Source: Microplitis mediator (lineage: Eukaryota > Arthropoda > Insecta > Hymenoptera > Braconidae). Taken from it: a stretch of DNA of 64,000 nt. Positions 12,294 to 24,608 of this stretch are shown here, in pieces. The position numbers and the translations under genes were made by a program. Below the pieces are notes generated by a model, which made no database searches, was not told the DNA's origin, and saw only the letters and a program-made list of their open reading frames with translations. The stretch lies in contig NC_079978.1 of assembly GCF_029852145.1 (NCBI RefSeq), positions 21,061,774 to 21,125,773 on the forward strand, in the 5' to 3' direction. Numbering within the stretch: the first letter of the stretch is position 1; each line of letters starts with the position of its first letter.

Positions 12294-14514
12294 TAAATAT
12301 TACACGATTTAATAAAATTAACGTGTATATATTTCGAAAGCTCAGCTTTCGACGGTTATTATTTTTATGTTACATAAATATTGTAAAGTTTTTCTTATGT
12401 AATCAAGAAAACAATCAACCGTATAAGACAAAAAAAATCAATCACATTTTTTTTTTAAATAATATTTTTATATACGCTCACAAACATTTAGGTTTTATTT
12501 ATCTCTATTATATATATATATTAATTAACACACGATTGCAGAGCAGGGTCCACTATATTCTTGTTTTCCGTACCCTTTCCAACAAAATACAAATAAATAA
12601 TTTTTAAAAAATAAACCTCGTACTGTCTTTGAGTAGTATTGTGAATAATTATAAATTTACTTCACTGATAGAAGACTTTATTATTAATTAAATTCATAGT
12701 ATCCCGGTGAATTATATAAAAACTTTGTAAATTTATTTTTTGAATTTACGAGAATGCTTAAATTTTGATCTAAAAAAGGACATAAAATTATCTTATCATT
12801 AAAGTTTGTCGAAGACTCATCAAAAAAATTTTTAAGTAAATTTAAAAAATGATGTCGAGCCTACAAAAATTAATGTAACGTCCAAAAAAGTCGATGTTAT
12901 AAAATATTAACAATTCCTTCTATCAGTTTGTTACGTGTATTGGAATTTAAGTGAATTTATACGACAGCCGAATGAAAAATAATAAATCAATAAAAAAAAT
13001 TAATTGAGTACTGAACGTATGTAGACTTGTGCGAATTGTTTAAAGTTTATTTATTTGTTTTCATCGAATCGATGTGTATAGGACGGCAATAATTCAATAT
13101 AAATATTTTTGCAGGACTACTGATGCAAAAATTAATCAATTTTTTTAAATTCATCATAATAATTAACACACTAATATGTGATATCAATTTAAATATATAA
13201 TTTAAACTAAATAACTTTAATAATATAATTTATTAGATATAAATAAAAATTTTGATTTGTGACTAATAGACTAGGACTTTTACTTTTTTATTGATAAACA
13301 TTTCTTTTGACATGTCCGTATTGCATTCCAATAATTACGTATAAGTTTTAATTTAAGAGGAATATCCTATCTAAATCCAATTTTTTATTTATTTCAATGC
13401 ATGTATATTAAAGTGGTTCAAAAAATTTTTTAGCTGTTATTCGCTTGATAGAAAAAAAAAATCTTGATAAAATGAGCTCTCTAGCTCTAGTCAAACTTGT
13501 CGCTTTTTAAATTTTTATTTCCTACTTAAATAACATGGAAAAATTTCGCTCTCCATTAAAAGTTTAAATTCACGTAAAATGTCAAATATTTTTTCGTTGA
13601 ATCTAATTCTTTGTGTTTTAAATTCTTGTTATAAAGCAGAATTGTCATGATTACACATAAATATTTTTTCAAATATGAAATAAAAATATAAAAGAGTGAC
13701 ATGTTAGACTTGGAGAAGAGAGCTCATCTTTTATGATACTTTTTTTTTTAACCACCGTAATATAAATGTATTTTACTGTTAGCGTCATTTGAATTATTAT
13801 TATTAATTATTTTGTTAAAAATTACACATTACTTATTTCTTGTATGCTAAACGTAGGCCGGACTAACCGTTTCTTTTCAATCTTTATGTCACCGTTCAAT
13901 ACAAGTAGACATGAATTTCACAATTAAAATTCTATACTTTTTTAAATTTATTAATTATTATTATTTTATAATTGTAGCCTTGATTATCTTCGCTCCGTTT
14001 GTTTCACTTCTAACGCGACGTTTTCACGCTTGTGTAATTTTCATAAGTTTATTATTAAAATATTTATTTCTTTATATACTTTTACGGAGATTTAAAATGG
14101 TGAAAAAAAATAATTAAATCGTCGTGATTTAAATATCAAAATAAAATAAATACAACCATTAGTGGTTAAAAAATAAATAAATATATAAAGTAAGTTAATA
14201 ATAAAATGCATTAAAAAAAATAAAATAAATAACTTTTAAATTTATTCTATTGGAGATGTGAGTTATTTATAAACTCATGGCACATAATCCTAACAACTAT
14301 CTTGATAAATATAGCTAAACTATTATTAAAAAAAATATCAATTACGTAGTTTTATATCTCATTGCTATAGTGTTATATAGTACGACAATGATACTATCAC
14401 GACAATAATTATTTTGCGGGTCCCCATTTTGATATTTTAACTTTTGTGACAATATAGATTTATAGATTTATAGGTGTATGAAAAAAAAACTTTACGCTTT
14501 TAGTTTTTACTATA

Positions 14515-14670
14515 CGCTGTAAAAAATCGGGAATGAATACGGATTTTATTTACTACGATTTCACTCTAAGGAATTTTTTTTATAATATTTTCCCTTCGGG
14601 AAATTCACTCTGGGATTTAATAAATAAAAAATTATCTACACCGAATTCACTCCGGAAATTTTTTACAGTT
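14515..14670. mobile_element. Short MITE, CACTGTAAAAA family
   Basis: It begins TA|CGCTGTAAAAAATCGGG and ends CCGGAAATTTTTTACAGT|TTA. The interior carries GAATTCACTC units as in the larger copy at 55558-56030. The 124-codon open frame starting at 14533 begins inside this element and is therefore not a credible gene. Confidence 0.7.
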
Positions 14671-15763
14671 TATGATAACCATTATTTAATATTATTAAAT
14701 AATATATCAATCCAAGCTTTTGACGATCATAAATTTATACTTAAAAAAAAAAAAAAACGTAAATTGTACTACTTGAAAACGTTGGAATTTAAATTACTTG
14801 AACCATCATCAGATCAATATAAGTATTTTTATACTAAAAATTATTTTTCAATGCTAAAAGTACTTTTTGCATTACACATATTATTAAACTATTTAATATT
14901 TTTCTAGCGTTAACGATAATTAATATTTAATAAACAAGAATATATTAATTATGAATATTATTTTTTTGATATTTATTTTTGCCAGATATTCATTAATTTT
15001 AAATAATATTCTTTTCTTTTTTAATTTATTTATAGCGATTGTATGTCGTGATCAACACGATAAAATTTTCTTTTATTTATTAAATATTTTATTACGTAAT
15101 ACGCGATTACAAATTAATTATTTTAAATATTATTAATTATTATACTTATTAAGCAAGTAAATCGATTACTCTCAGTTTAAATAATTAACATGTACACGTT
15201 ATAACTCCGATACAACGAAAAAAATTATTTAAAAAAAAAATATCGACAATGACTTATTTATTTTTATAGACAAAGAGATCGATGGGTTTAAAGAACAAAA
15301 TAATAATTAATTAGTTAAACATTTAAACTTAAAAATATTTAAGAAAGCTCGATGTCATAAAAAAAGAAAAAAAAAGACAGGGAAATATATATTTGGTAGT
15401 TATGAAGTATCAGGTAATTTTAAACTTTCAATCTCGTATATGACGTCGTACGTTTCATTTGCTAAAATCAATCGAACCATCTCCGCTATTCTCTCAGTTA
15501 GACATATACTAAAATAACTTTTATATACATATATGTATACATAGATTCTCTAAACTAGACCACCGGTGGCCTGTAATATCTATAATTTTTAAACTCACGA
15601 TTACATGCAATTTATCTATCGTAAAAATACAATAATGATAATATTTAATGTAATTGTTTAGTTGAAAAAAAAGACATTACTCAGGAAAATTAATTATAAA
15701 TTATCGGTGTTAATTATGATTACAATTCCTTTGTTACTTAAATCTTTTACTAAAAATTGTGTA

Positions 15764-15809
15764 CACAGAAAAAAAAATTTTTTGCCCCTAAAAATCTTTT
15801 TTTTCTGTG
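15764..15809. mobile_element. 46 bp minimal inverted-repeat element
   Basis: TA|CACAGAAAAAAAAATTTTTT, a GCCCC loop, then a TTTTTTTTCTGTG|TA end. This is a near-perfect hairpin with TA on both sides and resembles only the tips of the element at 52378-52580. Confidence 0.6.
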
Positions 15810-16382
15810 TAGACATTGTGCTTATAAGTCAATTTTTACACATAACTTTCACTATAACCGAGATGTTTATAGCAAACGATTCAAATATATGACATTTGAC
15901 ACCTTGAACTTAAATCAAATGAAACGCGCAAAGTTTTCGTACAATCGCTGTCTGTACTTGCTCCAGTTGACAAGTCTCGATTACAAACTGTAGCAACAGT
16001 AAAATTTACTCTTCTCTAAAGAAACACTTAATCAATTATAGACCTTATAATTTTATTTTTGTTCGATTTATAATTCTTTGGTGAACAAAAACAAAATTAT
16101 AACTTTTTTTTACATACTAAAAATTTTAAACATAAAAAAAATAAATACAGAAACGAAATTATTTTCAACAATATTCCAGATTCAACCTGTTTGATAAGCA
16201 GTACGATACGTAATAATATATATATATTTTTTTTTACAGTTACCAATGATGTTTGATGCAGCCTCATCCAGTTTTTTAACAATTCCAATGCAACTGCAGC
16301 ACACTAGTTGCCGACCAATTCCCAATAATTCAAATGTTTATTATAAATATAACATTTGAATAATAAAATTTAATTATTCTCA

Positions 16383-19300
16383 TTAAGATGTTCCTAATTT
16401 GCCTGTGTTAAAGTCTTTGTTGACGAATGAAAATCCTCTGAATTCATCTTGATTTACTGATTGCAGGACTGATTGATGAACTGGCGTAAGTACAGGCTCC
16501 TCTTTTGTAAATTCAGTATCAAAATTCATAGCATCTTTTTCATTGTTCTATAAAAAAAAAATTGAATTACATTAAAAGGATAATAATAATTTGATATAAT
16601 AAAAAAAAAAAAATGTTTACAATTTTTGGCGTGAAAGGAGGCTTAAGTTTTCGTGCTTCGAGTGCTCTCCAATCCATTGATTGGAAGAAAGGATGTGATT
16701 TGATGGCATATTCGCCACCATTGGATACGACACATCCTAAACGTCTTGCTGGATTTTTGGTCATGAAACCTTTTAGAATAGACACCGCTGTTTTGCTCAG
16801 CCAAACAGGATAGAGAACATCGTCATGTAAAATCGATTCGAAAAGATCGTCTTCATTATCTGCTTCAAAAGGCGGCTGTCCGGCCATCATCTCGTACATT
16901 AATACTCCCAATGCCCACCAATCTACACTCGCACCGTATTCTAACTCTTGAAGTATTTCTGGCGCAATATAATCTGGTGTACCACAAAAGGTTGTTGTTG
17001 TTTTACCTTCAACAATTCCTTCTTTACACATACCAAAGTCTGCGAGTTTACAGTGGCCTTCGCGATCCAATAAGATATTGTCCAGTTTAAGATCACGATA
17101 AATTACGCCATGCTGATGTAGAAACTGCAGTGCTAAAGTTACCTCTGCAGCATAAAAACGGGCTCGAGTTTCATCAAATTTACGAGCTTTTTGAATTTGA
17201 AACATGAGATCACCTAAAATATTTTAATTATTATTAATTCATGTAGATATAGAAATCAGATTAATAATTTTTTATTGTTTTGGATGAATTTAATACCTCC
17301 ATTAACGTATTCCATTACGAAGAAAAGACGTTCGGGTGTTTGGAAACAACTATGAAGAGCAGTTAAAAATGGATGCCTTGCTGCCAAAGCAAGTATTCGT
17401 TTTTCTGTCATAGTACAATCAACATCATCATCTTGAATAATGACGTCTTTCTTCAATACTTTAACGGCATATATTTCATCAGGATTTCCCTTTCGTTCAG
17501 CAAGCATAACTTTCCCAAAACTTCCTTTACCAAGTACTTTAATAAAATTGAAATCTTCAAGAGTTACTTTTTGCATTTCACTCTCTTCATCTTGTGAACT
17601 ATTTTCAGATGCAGACTGGTCTTGTAGTTGATCTCGCGGCTCAGTATTATCCGTTGGTCGTTGATGTTTACCATTTCCGGATGGACTTTGAGATGACCCA
17701 CTGGCTGAACTTGAAGTCTTGTAATTAATTCGAGTTTTTGATTGCTGGTCCGGTGAAATATTCAAAGTACTCAAAATTTCAGCCATCGCCTTTGTATCGA
17801 TACCGCAATTATTAGCGACATTTTTTTGACATCGTTTGTGTACATTTAGGTCACATACTAATTCAAATAAATTTTAAATAATTATTTTTGGAAATAATAT
17901 TTATAAAATTTACTACAGCAGATTTACTATCAAGTACCTTGACATTGAAGACCTTGTTTGATTAAACCATAAAGAAGTGACCCACAGTGATCGCAGAATG
18001 TAAAACGTTTAAATGTATGTACTTCAAAGCGATGAGGTACATTGACGCTGAACCGTTGCCCTTGTATACTTTCATTAGACTGCAACACAGTTTCCATTTC
18101 CTAAACGTCCGGATATTCCGGATAAAAACAAACAACGAAACAAACAAAGCGTATAAAATAAAAAATGCAAAGCAACAAAATATATTTTACATTTTTTTTT
18201 TTTTTAGCGATTAAATTATAAATTATGGCAAAACAGCAGTAACACAAAAAAAAAGGAAAACATAAAAAAAATATACGACAAAAATATTATTTTATTTTAG
18301 TAAAATACACACCTCGTCTCTCATTCCAGGACATTTTGTAACAACCAATTTGTGACATCTTTTATGAACAACACACGTACATACTGTAACAAAATAATAT
18401 TTAGTTTTTTTTTTAACTCTGAATTTTATTTAAAATATAAATATTTTATTAAATAATTATAAATATAAATTAAAATAAATTGAAACCAATAAAGCTGATA
18501 AAGTAAAATTTAAAAGAAAAAGAATGTATTATTAAATTAATACACACAAAAAGCAAAAGTAATTAAAGTTTTATTATTTTAATAGCATTAATAGTGAAAG
18601 TAATAAAGCAATTTTTGATGAAAAAAAAAAGAAAACCATAACATTAATGAAAATAAAAAAAAATATCATCAACAAAAAGCATCAAGAATCGGTTCTTAAC
18701 ATGACTTGTGTCTTTCTCACCTTGACACTGATAGCCTTGCTTTCCGACGCCCCTGAAATTCAACAGACAAAGCACTTGACATTATCTCCGTGATAACCCA
18801 TCAAAAACACACAATATTGCTTCTTTTTAAAATAAAATATAAGTTTTAGTGTAGACAAAAGGGTACCGAAAGATCACTTACTGTCATAAAAAAAATTCCC
18901 ATACTAATTGAAAATAAAATTTATAATTAATCATTTTTTAATTCTCACCTGTAGTTAATAAATAACAGTCTATTGATAAGCATTAGCAAATTATCCCAGA
19001 ATAATATATGAATTAAGTCTATCAAAAGCAATTGCTTTCCGATTTCCCGTAACTTATTCATGTATTAGAATAATACCTATTGTTTCCCTATTGAATCTTA
19101 AAAGTACAGTCGACTACCCGTCATAAGCCTGGACTAGGGGATGCAGGATAAATGTTTCTTGTAACTTGAGTCTCTTCACTACCGTGCGTTTTGTTTTATT
19201 CTCAACTACCGTTATAAGCAAAAAAATTATGATAATGGTATAGTAATTTACAGTAATAATAATAATTTTATTGATGAACATAATGCTCAATAAAACTTTT

Positions 19301-21420
19301 CAATTGTAGTAGAAGCTTTCAATTTAATTAATGATTACAATTATGAACAATAAATTATATTTTACTCAACTCTTGGTTGGTCGCGTGTATTTTCCAGCCA
19401 AGTTAGGTCGCATGGTGAGAGTCGTGCCGCCGTGTTAATTTGAACGCGCTGTTGCCAAAGATCGAACCGTGACTTTTATGCGTTTTCCCAGTATTAAAAA
19501 ATTGTTTTGTTTAATAAAAAAATTTATTAAACAAAACCGGGCGGCGGAGTGCCGCTTTCTCATACTCGGTCTCGGGTATTAAAATTTAGAAATATTTTCC
19601 GAGTGTTTTTGTGCTTGTAAATAGCGTTAAAATTTTCAAAATAGTTCAAAGGAATTAAATTTTTTTCAAAGCTTCTAATTCAAGCAATTTTTAGAAAAAA
19701 AACGAAGAGTTAATACTGATTGAATTATTCTCCGCGAAACTGATAATAAATTTCCATTATTAATTTGTGTATTTTTTCCAATTTTTTTAAATTTCACATA
19801 TTCTAAAATTTTTAGAGATCAGACACGAGTGGGTGTCAAGTGGGTGACTTTAGTAATTTGGTCTTTTCTTAATAAAGGGAATCGGTAATTTTTTCCTATT
19901 GTTAGTTTATAGTTTAGATAATTTTAACCGAGACTTATAACGAATCTCTGGTATGAAACTTGTTAGATTGATGAAGTGGGGGAACGTGTGTTGGGCTCAG
20001 TAACTGGCGATTGAGGGGAAGAGACTTATTACGGGCAGGCTTATGACGGGTAGTCGACTGTATTTACTCGAAGATTAATTTGTTATACTCCATGTAATAT
20101 AAAAAATCAATAGTTTTTAAAGATATATAACGAATGACATGCGTGAATTTAATTTAAAAGTCCTCATAAGCTGTGCAGTTAAAATTATATCGTGACCAGT
20201 TTTAAGTGTACCCAAATTAATCCCTTGGAATTATATAGAAATAGGTAGAGATATAGATATAGATATGACCTTGTGTATGTGGTATTGAGTGTTTACATAC
20301 CAAATAAAATCACGACAGTGAGAACAAAATGTTGGTTGTCTCAAGAATGTTGCCATAAATTTATGTCCATTAACTTGATGTACTCTACGACGCATGGCCC
20401 CTCTTCGTCTATTAAATCCTTGCCGTTCTGTGAATCCACGTGGTTCCATGTTTCCTGTGACAACACTACTTCCACTATTTCCACTTAGTAATCCAATAGT
20501 ATCTCCTTCTCCACTACTACATCCTGGTTGTTGATCTAAATTAATTTATAATAACACCACAGTTAGAGTTTTATTTACTCAAAATGAGATATAAATAGCG
20601 GATTATATACCTTGATTACTCCATTTTAGATCAATTTTTACGCGTAATTTTCCATGAGGCTCAAGATCAACCTAAAATTATTTAAAACCTTATCAATTAT
20701 TTTATTTAATAACACAAATTTATAAAATTTTTTTTAAATTCAATCCCAATGTCATAGAAAATTATTATTTTCTGATCGTTTCACAGTTAGAATCTCTATA
20801 AATATATAGTAACATTTAAGAAAAAAAAAATTTATTGCATCTAGAAATTTTAGTCTTCAATTGATAACAAAATTTAAATTTGTAAAAAATATTTTTAATT
20901 ATTTTCATACGACAACAATAAAACTAATTATATAATTTTATTTATATCTGCATGCTATCATTATTGACTCATATTTATCAACGAGCATGTGGTGGGTGTT
21001 ATCAACATGTACCTTCAGAATTATCAATTATGTCATAGAGTAAATTTAAACTGATGACTTTGACAATTAAATAAAATAACAACAAACCCAAAAATCAGCA
21101 GTCTCATCTTCACGGCGTACAAGTTCTTCAAAAGGAATTCTACAATTAGCAACAAAGTCGTCAGGTGGTAAAGCAGCATCATGGAAGACAGTGAGTCCCA
21201 ACATAACTGCAGCTTGGACATCATGGGTGAAAGTTTCATTCCAAACTGGATCATATGTTTTAGCTTTTATAGACGTACGATTAAGACGATTTTGGTCGAC
21301 ATCAAGAAGGACGTAAGGATCTATTATAGGTGGTGCGTCCTGCCAAAACTTTCGATGTTTATCTGTGGCACGTAACCCAGTAGCTTCGCATATTTTAACT
21401 TTAACTGTTCCAGTAAACAT
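16383..21420 (-). CDS. Pkc98E: Novel-type protein kinase C (epsilon class, Pkc98E)
   Basis: Diacylglycerol-activated, calcium-independent serine/threonine kinase. Nine coding exons on the minus strand: 21088-21420, 20611-20671, 20301-20535, 18721-18752, 18313-18383, 17938-18079, 17297-17857, 16621-17213 and 16383-16547, giving 730 aa. Domains in order: an N-terminal novel C2 domain (1 to about 130); a pseudosubstrate NRRRGAMRRRV near 173-183, with Ala at the phospho-acceptor place; C1A (H189 to about 241); C1B (about 260-309); a Ser/Gln-rich hinge; then the kinase domain from about 394. Catalytic landmarks are GKGSFG (401-406), ATP lysine K424, YRD with Asp519, DFG Asp537, activation-loop Thr553 before FCGTP, turn motif Thr697 in LTPV and hydrophobic motif FRGFSF with Ser716. 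Length and layout match fly PKC98E (about 730 aa). Exon 4 is only 32 nt. A 954 bp MITE sits in the intron before it. The start is the first ATG and begins the conserved MFTGTVKVKI. Confidence 0.96.
19107..20060. mobile_element. Long member of CAGTCGACTACCCGTC MITE family in Pkc98E intron
   Basis: TA|CAGTCGACTACCCGTCATAAGC at the left is exactly inverted at the right (GCTTATGACGGGTAGTCGACTG|TA). At 954 bp it is the longest family member here. Stop codons interrupt all frames and no transposase motif is visible. Internal stretches are shared with the 33724-34174 copy (CCGTGCGTTT, GATGAACATAATGCTCAA, CAGTTTATAGTTT). Near-intact ends suggest recent mobility. Confidence 0.85.
20249..20266. repeat. 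Short (AGATAT)n tract
   Basis: Three AGATAT repeats just beyond the third Pkc98E coding exon, within the intron. Confidence 0.7.
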
Positions 21421-23068
21421 TTTTTTTAAATTTTAATCTAAAGACAGAGACAATTTTAAATAATTAAATATTTATCAATTTAAGATGACAGTCATCTGTC
21501 AAAAAAATGTATCTCTTACTTTATCTGTTGTCACTATTGTCGAGGTGAAATTACGTTAAAAATATCCAACTATCGAAAAATCTATATAGATATATTGAGA
21601 TGACAAATAACAATGTAGCCTTTACTTGTTCTGTATTATTATATTATATTATAGTTGACACTTGGCACTGGAATTGCGGGAAAATGTTGACAATGACAAC
21701 AATGACGATGACAATTACGATGAGAATATAAATAATTAAAAAATGTCGTGTATTATTAAATAAATTAAAAAGTACAAGCACCCTGTTAGCTGTTAGTCCA
21801 CCCGAGTGTCAACGCAAGTCAACGCAACCGCCCTGGCATTATTATAAACGTCGTGTGTTTACTTGTGCGGCCTTGCTGCTGCGTTGGTACATTACAGAAA
21901 AGGCATAAAAGGAAACGGAAGCGCCGATAGGGCCAATACTACGCAAGGGTGGATGATGATATTATCACGCAGAAGCTTACTGTTATTTTTCCTCACGTTA
22001 AGTTTTCGATAAAAACTCCTCGTCGCGATAGACCGATCACTGACAGCCATTAATTTAAGTTTCTCCCTCAGATGCTCAGATGATTCATATCACCACTGAT
22101 CACTTTTTTATTCTTTATTCAGTCACTCCTCATTCGATAAATATCCACCTGAAACTTTAAATTTATAAATTTAACTATCGTATACTAGTAAGCTTTACTT
22201 GATTACTATGCGATCATCCATTCTAGTTGATTCCAGTTTCCAGTTCAGTATATACTTAAATAATACATGGAGGAGCTTACAAGCTTACACCTTACACGAC
22301 TGTACACGACTGTACACGACATCCACGACATTAAATGTATATACGATCATACGGACACTACCAGATACCACGAACGGATACGGCCGACTGCGGCCGAGTG
22401 CCGACTCTACTTAATATTGAGTTCGGAGTTCGTATCGGCTCTCAGCGCTCGCTCTCAGATTCTCTGCTTGTTCAGCTTCGATTCTATTCGGGTCTTTTTT
22501 TTTTCTCTCCCTCCTTTTTTAACTTTTTCTCTCTCTTTCTCTATTTCGACCCTCACTTTTTTTCCAACAGTATAAATGTACCAGATATCAGACAATTGAT
22601 AAATTTTAAATAATTAAATTTAAAAAAACGCGCGTACTAATTTTCCAATTATCGAAATACGAATTTAAAAATTGTTATTTTACTTACTAATTTTATTTAT
22701 TTATTACAAAATTTGAAATTGACAACTGTCAGCTACATTCACACTCATCTTTTTCTTTACTGTTCTATATTTACATTCATTATTTTTTATTTATTATAGA
22801 AATAATTGCTGATGATATTGAATGTAAACAGGTAATAGTTATCTATAATTCTGATGTCATTTATATAAATATCAAATATATATATTTTATATTTAACAAT
22901 AAATTTGTTCAGGCGACTATTCCTGTACAAGTGGTGACATCTTTCATGTTCTAATTTATTTTTTTACAACTCCATTGATAATATCAATTGACCTGTCATG
23001 ATCAGCTGATGAATGCACATATACAATATTATATTTTATTTTTTATTTGACATTAAAACATTTAAAAA
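21421..23068. other. Divergent intergenic region between Pkc98E and ISCA2
   Basis: The upstream flanks of two divergently transcribed genes share this 1.65 kb. Around 21780-22500 the base composition is notably less AT-rich, with CG-containing words and pyrimidine tracts, as expected for promoter and 5' UTR sequence. No coding exon was recognised. Overlapping short frames at 22199-22613 reflect the richer composition only. A fragment at about 22568-22620 (TACCAGATATCAGACAATT) resembles the MITE upstream of the Arkadia gene. Confidence 0.5.
22291..22330. repeat. Tandem TGTACACGAC decamers
   Basis: ACACGACTGT-type 10-mers repeated about three times with a degenerate fourth unit (ATCCACGAC) in the Pkc98E/ISCA2 intergenic region. 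Confidence 0.75.
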
Positions 23069-24167
23069 ATGTCGAAATTTCGTCTATCTTCAGTATGGGA
23101 ACTGTCATCTAATTTTTCATCTAATCGATATTTCTCAAAATTATTATCGTAAGTTTTACTATTTATAACTATTTCATTTTTAATAAATACAAAGTTTAAT
23201 TTAGGTATTTGTAGATTTTTATTATTATTATTATTTTTTATTTTAAATCTATTTATAATTTTTATTGATTTAGTTTATTTATGTACGTTCTTTTTTATTC
23301 AATTTAGATCTCCATGGTGTCAAACTTCAGAGCAACAAACGAATAGAAATTTAACAACGAAGGCTGATACAAATATTACAGAAGATGACTTAATTATTAG
23401 TGAAAGTTGCGCAAAACGATTAAAAGATATAACTGACGACGGTACATGTTTAAGGCTGACAGTTGAAGGGGGAGGATGTTCAGGTTTTCAGTACAAATTT
23501 GATTTAGATTCAAATATAAATGATGATGACAAGTATGGTATTTCACAATACACATTAGGGATATTCTCAGACAATATCCCCTACTTTTTAAAGATATTCA
23601 ATTACTTCCAACTGTCATGACCATATTGAAATTTTATTAATAAATTTTAAAAAAAGTAGAAGCCTTAATTGAAAAAACGACAACGTAGTCGCCCTAAATA
23701 ATTTTACAGAATTATAATATTGCTATGAAGATTTTACTGGAATTTATTTAATAACTCCCAATTAACAGCAACTGCAAGTAATTTTTTTTTAAATTTATAT
23801 CAGCAAAATTTTCCTTTTTTTAATTAGTACTTGAACTTCTTTTTTAATTAATTGAAAATATTTTGGTACGGTTGTGAAGTTAAAGGTAATTGATAATTTT
23901 TTTAAAATGGGGAGGGGGGGTATTGTGTGAGAATGCCCTTAATATATAATTTAATAAAGTTATTAATAATATATTGGTTTATTTGTCAGAGTATTTCAAA
24001 AAGACGGAGCTAAAGTTGTAATTGATTCAACGTCACTGGAGTACGTTAAAGGTGCAACCATTGATTTTCATTCAGAATTAATAAGATCTGCTTTTAGAAT
24101 AATAAATAATCCGTTGGCAGAGCAAGGTTGTAGTTGTGGTGCTAGTTTTGCCATTAAAGTTGATTAA
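23069..24167 (+). CDS. ISCA2: Iron-sulfur cluster assembly 2 (A-type ISC protein), mitochondrial
   Basis: A-type Fe-S carrier acting in mitochondrial [4Fe-4S] cluster maturation with ISCA1 and IBA57. Three exons (23069-23148, 23308-23532, 23990-24167) join in frame to 160 aa. The N-terminus (MSKFRLSSVWELSSNFSSNRYF...) is Ser/Arg-rich with no acidic residue apart from one Glu and suits a mitochondrial presequence. The HesB/IscA domain spans about 54-158. The three cluster-binding cysteines are present: Cys84 in GGGCSGFQY, and Cys149 and Cys151 in EQGCSCGASF. Length is typical of ISCA2 (about 154 aa in human) and the SLEYVKGATIDF segment supports ISCA2 over ISCA1. The second intron contains a TTAA-flanked MITE starting 25 bases after the splice donor. 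The next gene is convergent. Confidence 0.95.
23558..23938. mobile_element. TTAA-flanked piggyBac-like MITE in ISCA2 intron 2
   Basis: The ends are GGGATATTCTCAGACAATA at the left and the inverse TATTGTGTGAGAATGCCC at the right, followed by TTAA. The left flank is TTA. It matches the better-preserved copy at 47743-48214 (GGGCATTCTCAGACAGTA). At 381 bp it has no coding capacity. Confidence 0.75.
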
Positions 24168-24608
24168 TGATAATAAATTATCCGCAATTATTTATAAATA
24201 TGTACAAGTAGATAAAAATAAATTAAATTTCTTGTCTTTTAAACAAGGAAATAAAATGTATAGATATATATAATTTATTGTTGATATTACTTTATTATTT
24301 AATTGATAATTCAATTTATCCTTTATTTAGTAAGAATAAAAATAAAAATGTATATACTAAATTAACGATCAATTAAAAAAACGTATTAACAAAATTAATA
24401 CCCAGTTATTTGATTATTTTTTCCATTTTTTGTTATGCATTTTCATATATATTTACATTAATTATTAAATAATTTTATTAATGGAATGTCATCCTTTTAT
24501 AATAGTGATAATTATAATTATTTTTGCTTTCCTTTTTTTTCATTCTATAATCAGAAAAAAATATATTAATATAATTATTAATAATATAACAGTATAATAA
24601 TTATTATA
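24168..24608. other. Convergent 3' flanks of ISCA2 and the PPP1R21-like gene
   Basis: 440 bp of very AT-rich DNA. AATAAA occurs about 5 and 52 bases after the ISCA2 stop. Complementary TTTATT words occur for the opposite gene. Nothing else is seen. Confidence 0.5.

Larger units (their letters stand above)
2711..16382. other. Large intergenic region rich in MITEs
   Basis: About 13.7 kb between prohormone-4 and the 3' end of Pkc98E. No open frame looks like a protein: those present are AT-driven, rich in Phe/Ile/Tyr/Asn/Lys, lack domains, and several lie inside repeats. The region holds inverted-repeat elements (listed separately), (AAT)n and (TTA)n microsatellites and many A or T homopolymer runs. 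It could contain distal regulatory DNA or an unrecognised long non-coding RNA, but nothing in the sequence shows either. Confidence 0.6.

Noticed and set aside
12323..12607. 94-codon plus-strand frame
   Set aside because: Composition follows the local AT bias, and there is no domain or conserved-looking segment.
14533..14907. 124-codon open frame on the plus strand
   Set aside because: Its first third lies inside a CACTGTAAAAA-type MITE, composition is extreme (Phe/Leu/Tyr/Lys/Asn) and no domain or splice context supports it.
16613..16813. Plus-strand frame opposite the Pkc98E kinase domain, and similar shadows at 17373-17631
   Set aside because: Exact antisense of conserved kinase exons.
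19107..20060. Possible mariner transposase inside the 954 bp element
   Set aside because: All frames are closed by stops and no DDE-type motif or helix-turn-helix segment could be read.
22199..22613. Three overlapping plus-strand frames upstream of ISCA2
   Set aside because: All three lie in one composition-biased stretch in different frames; none has a recognisable product.
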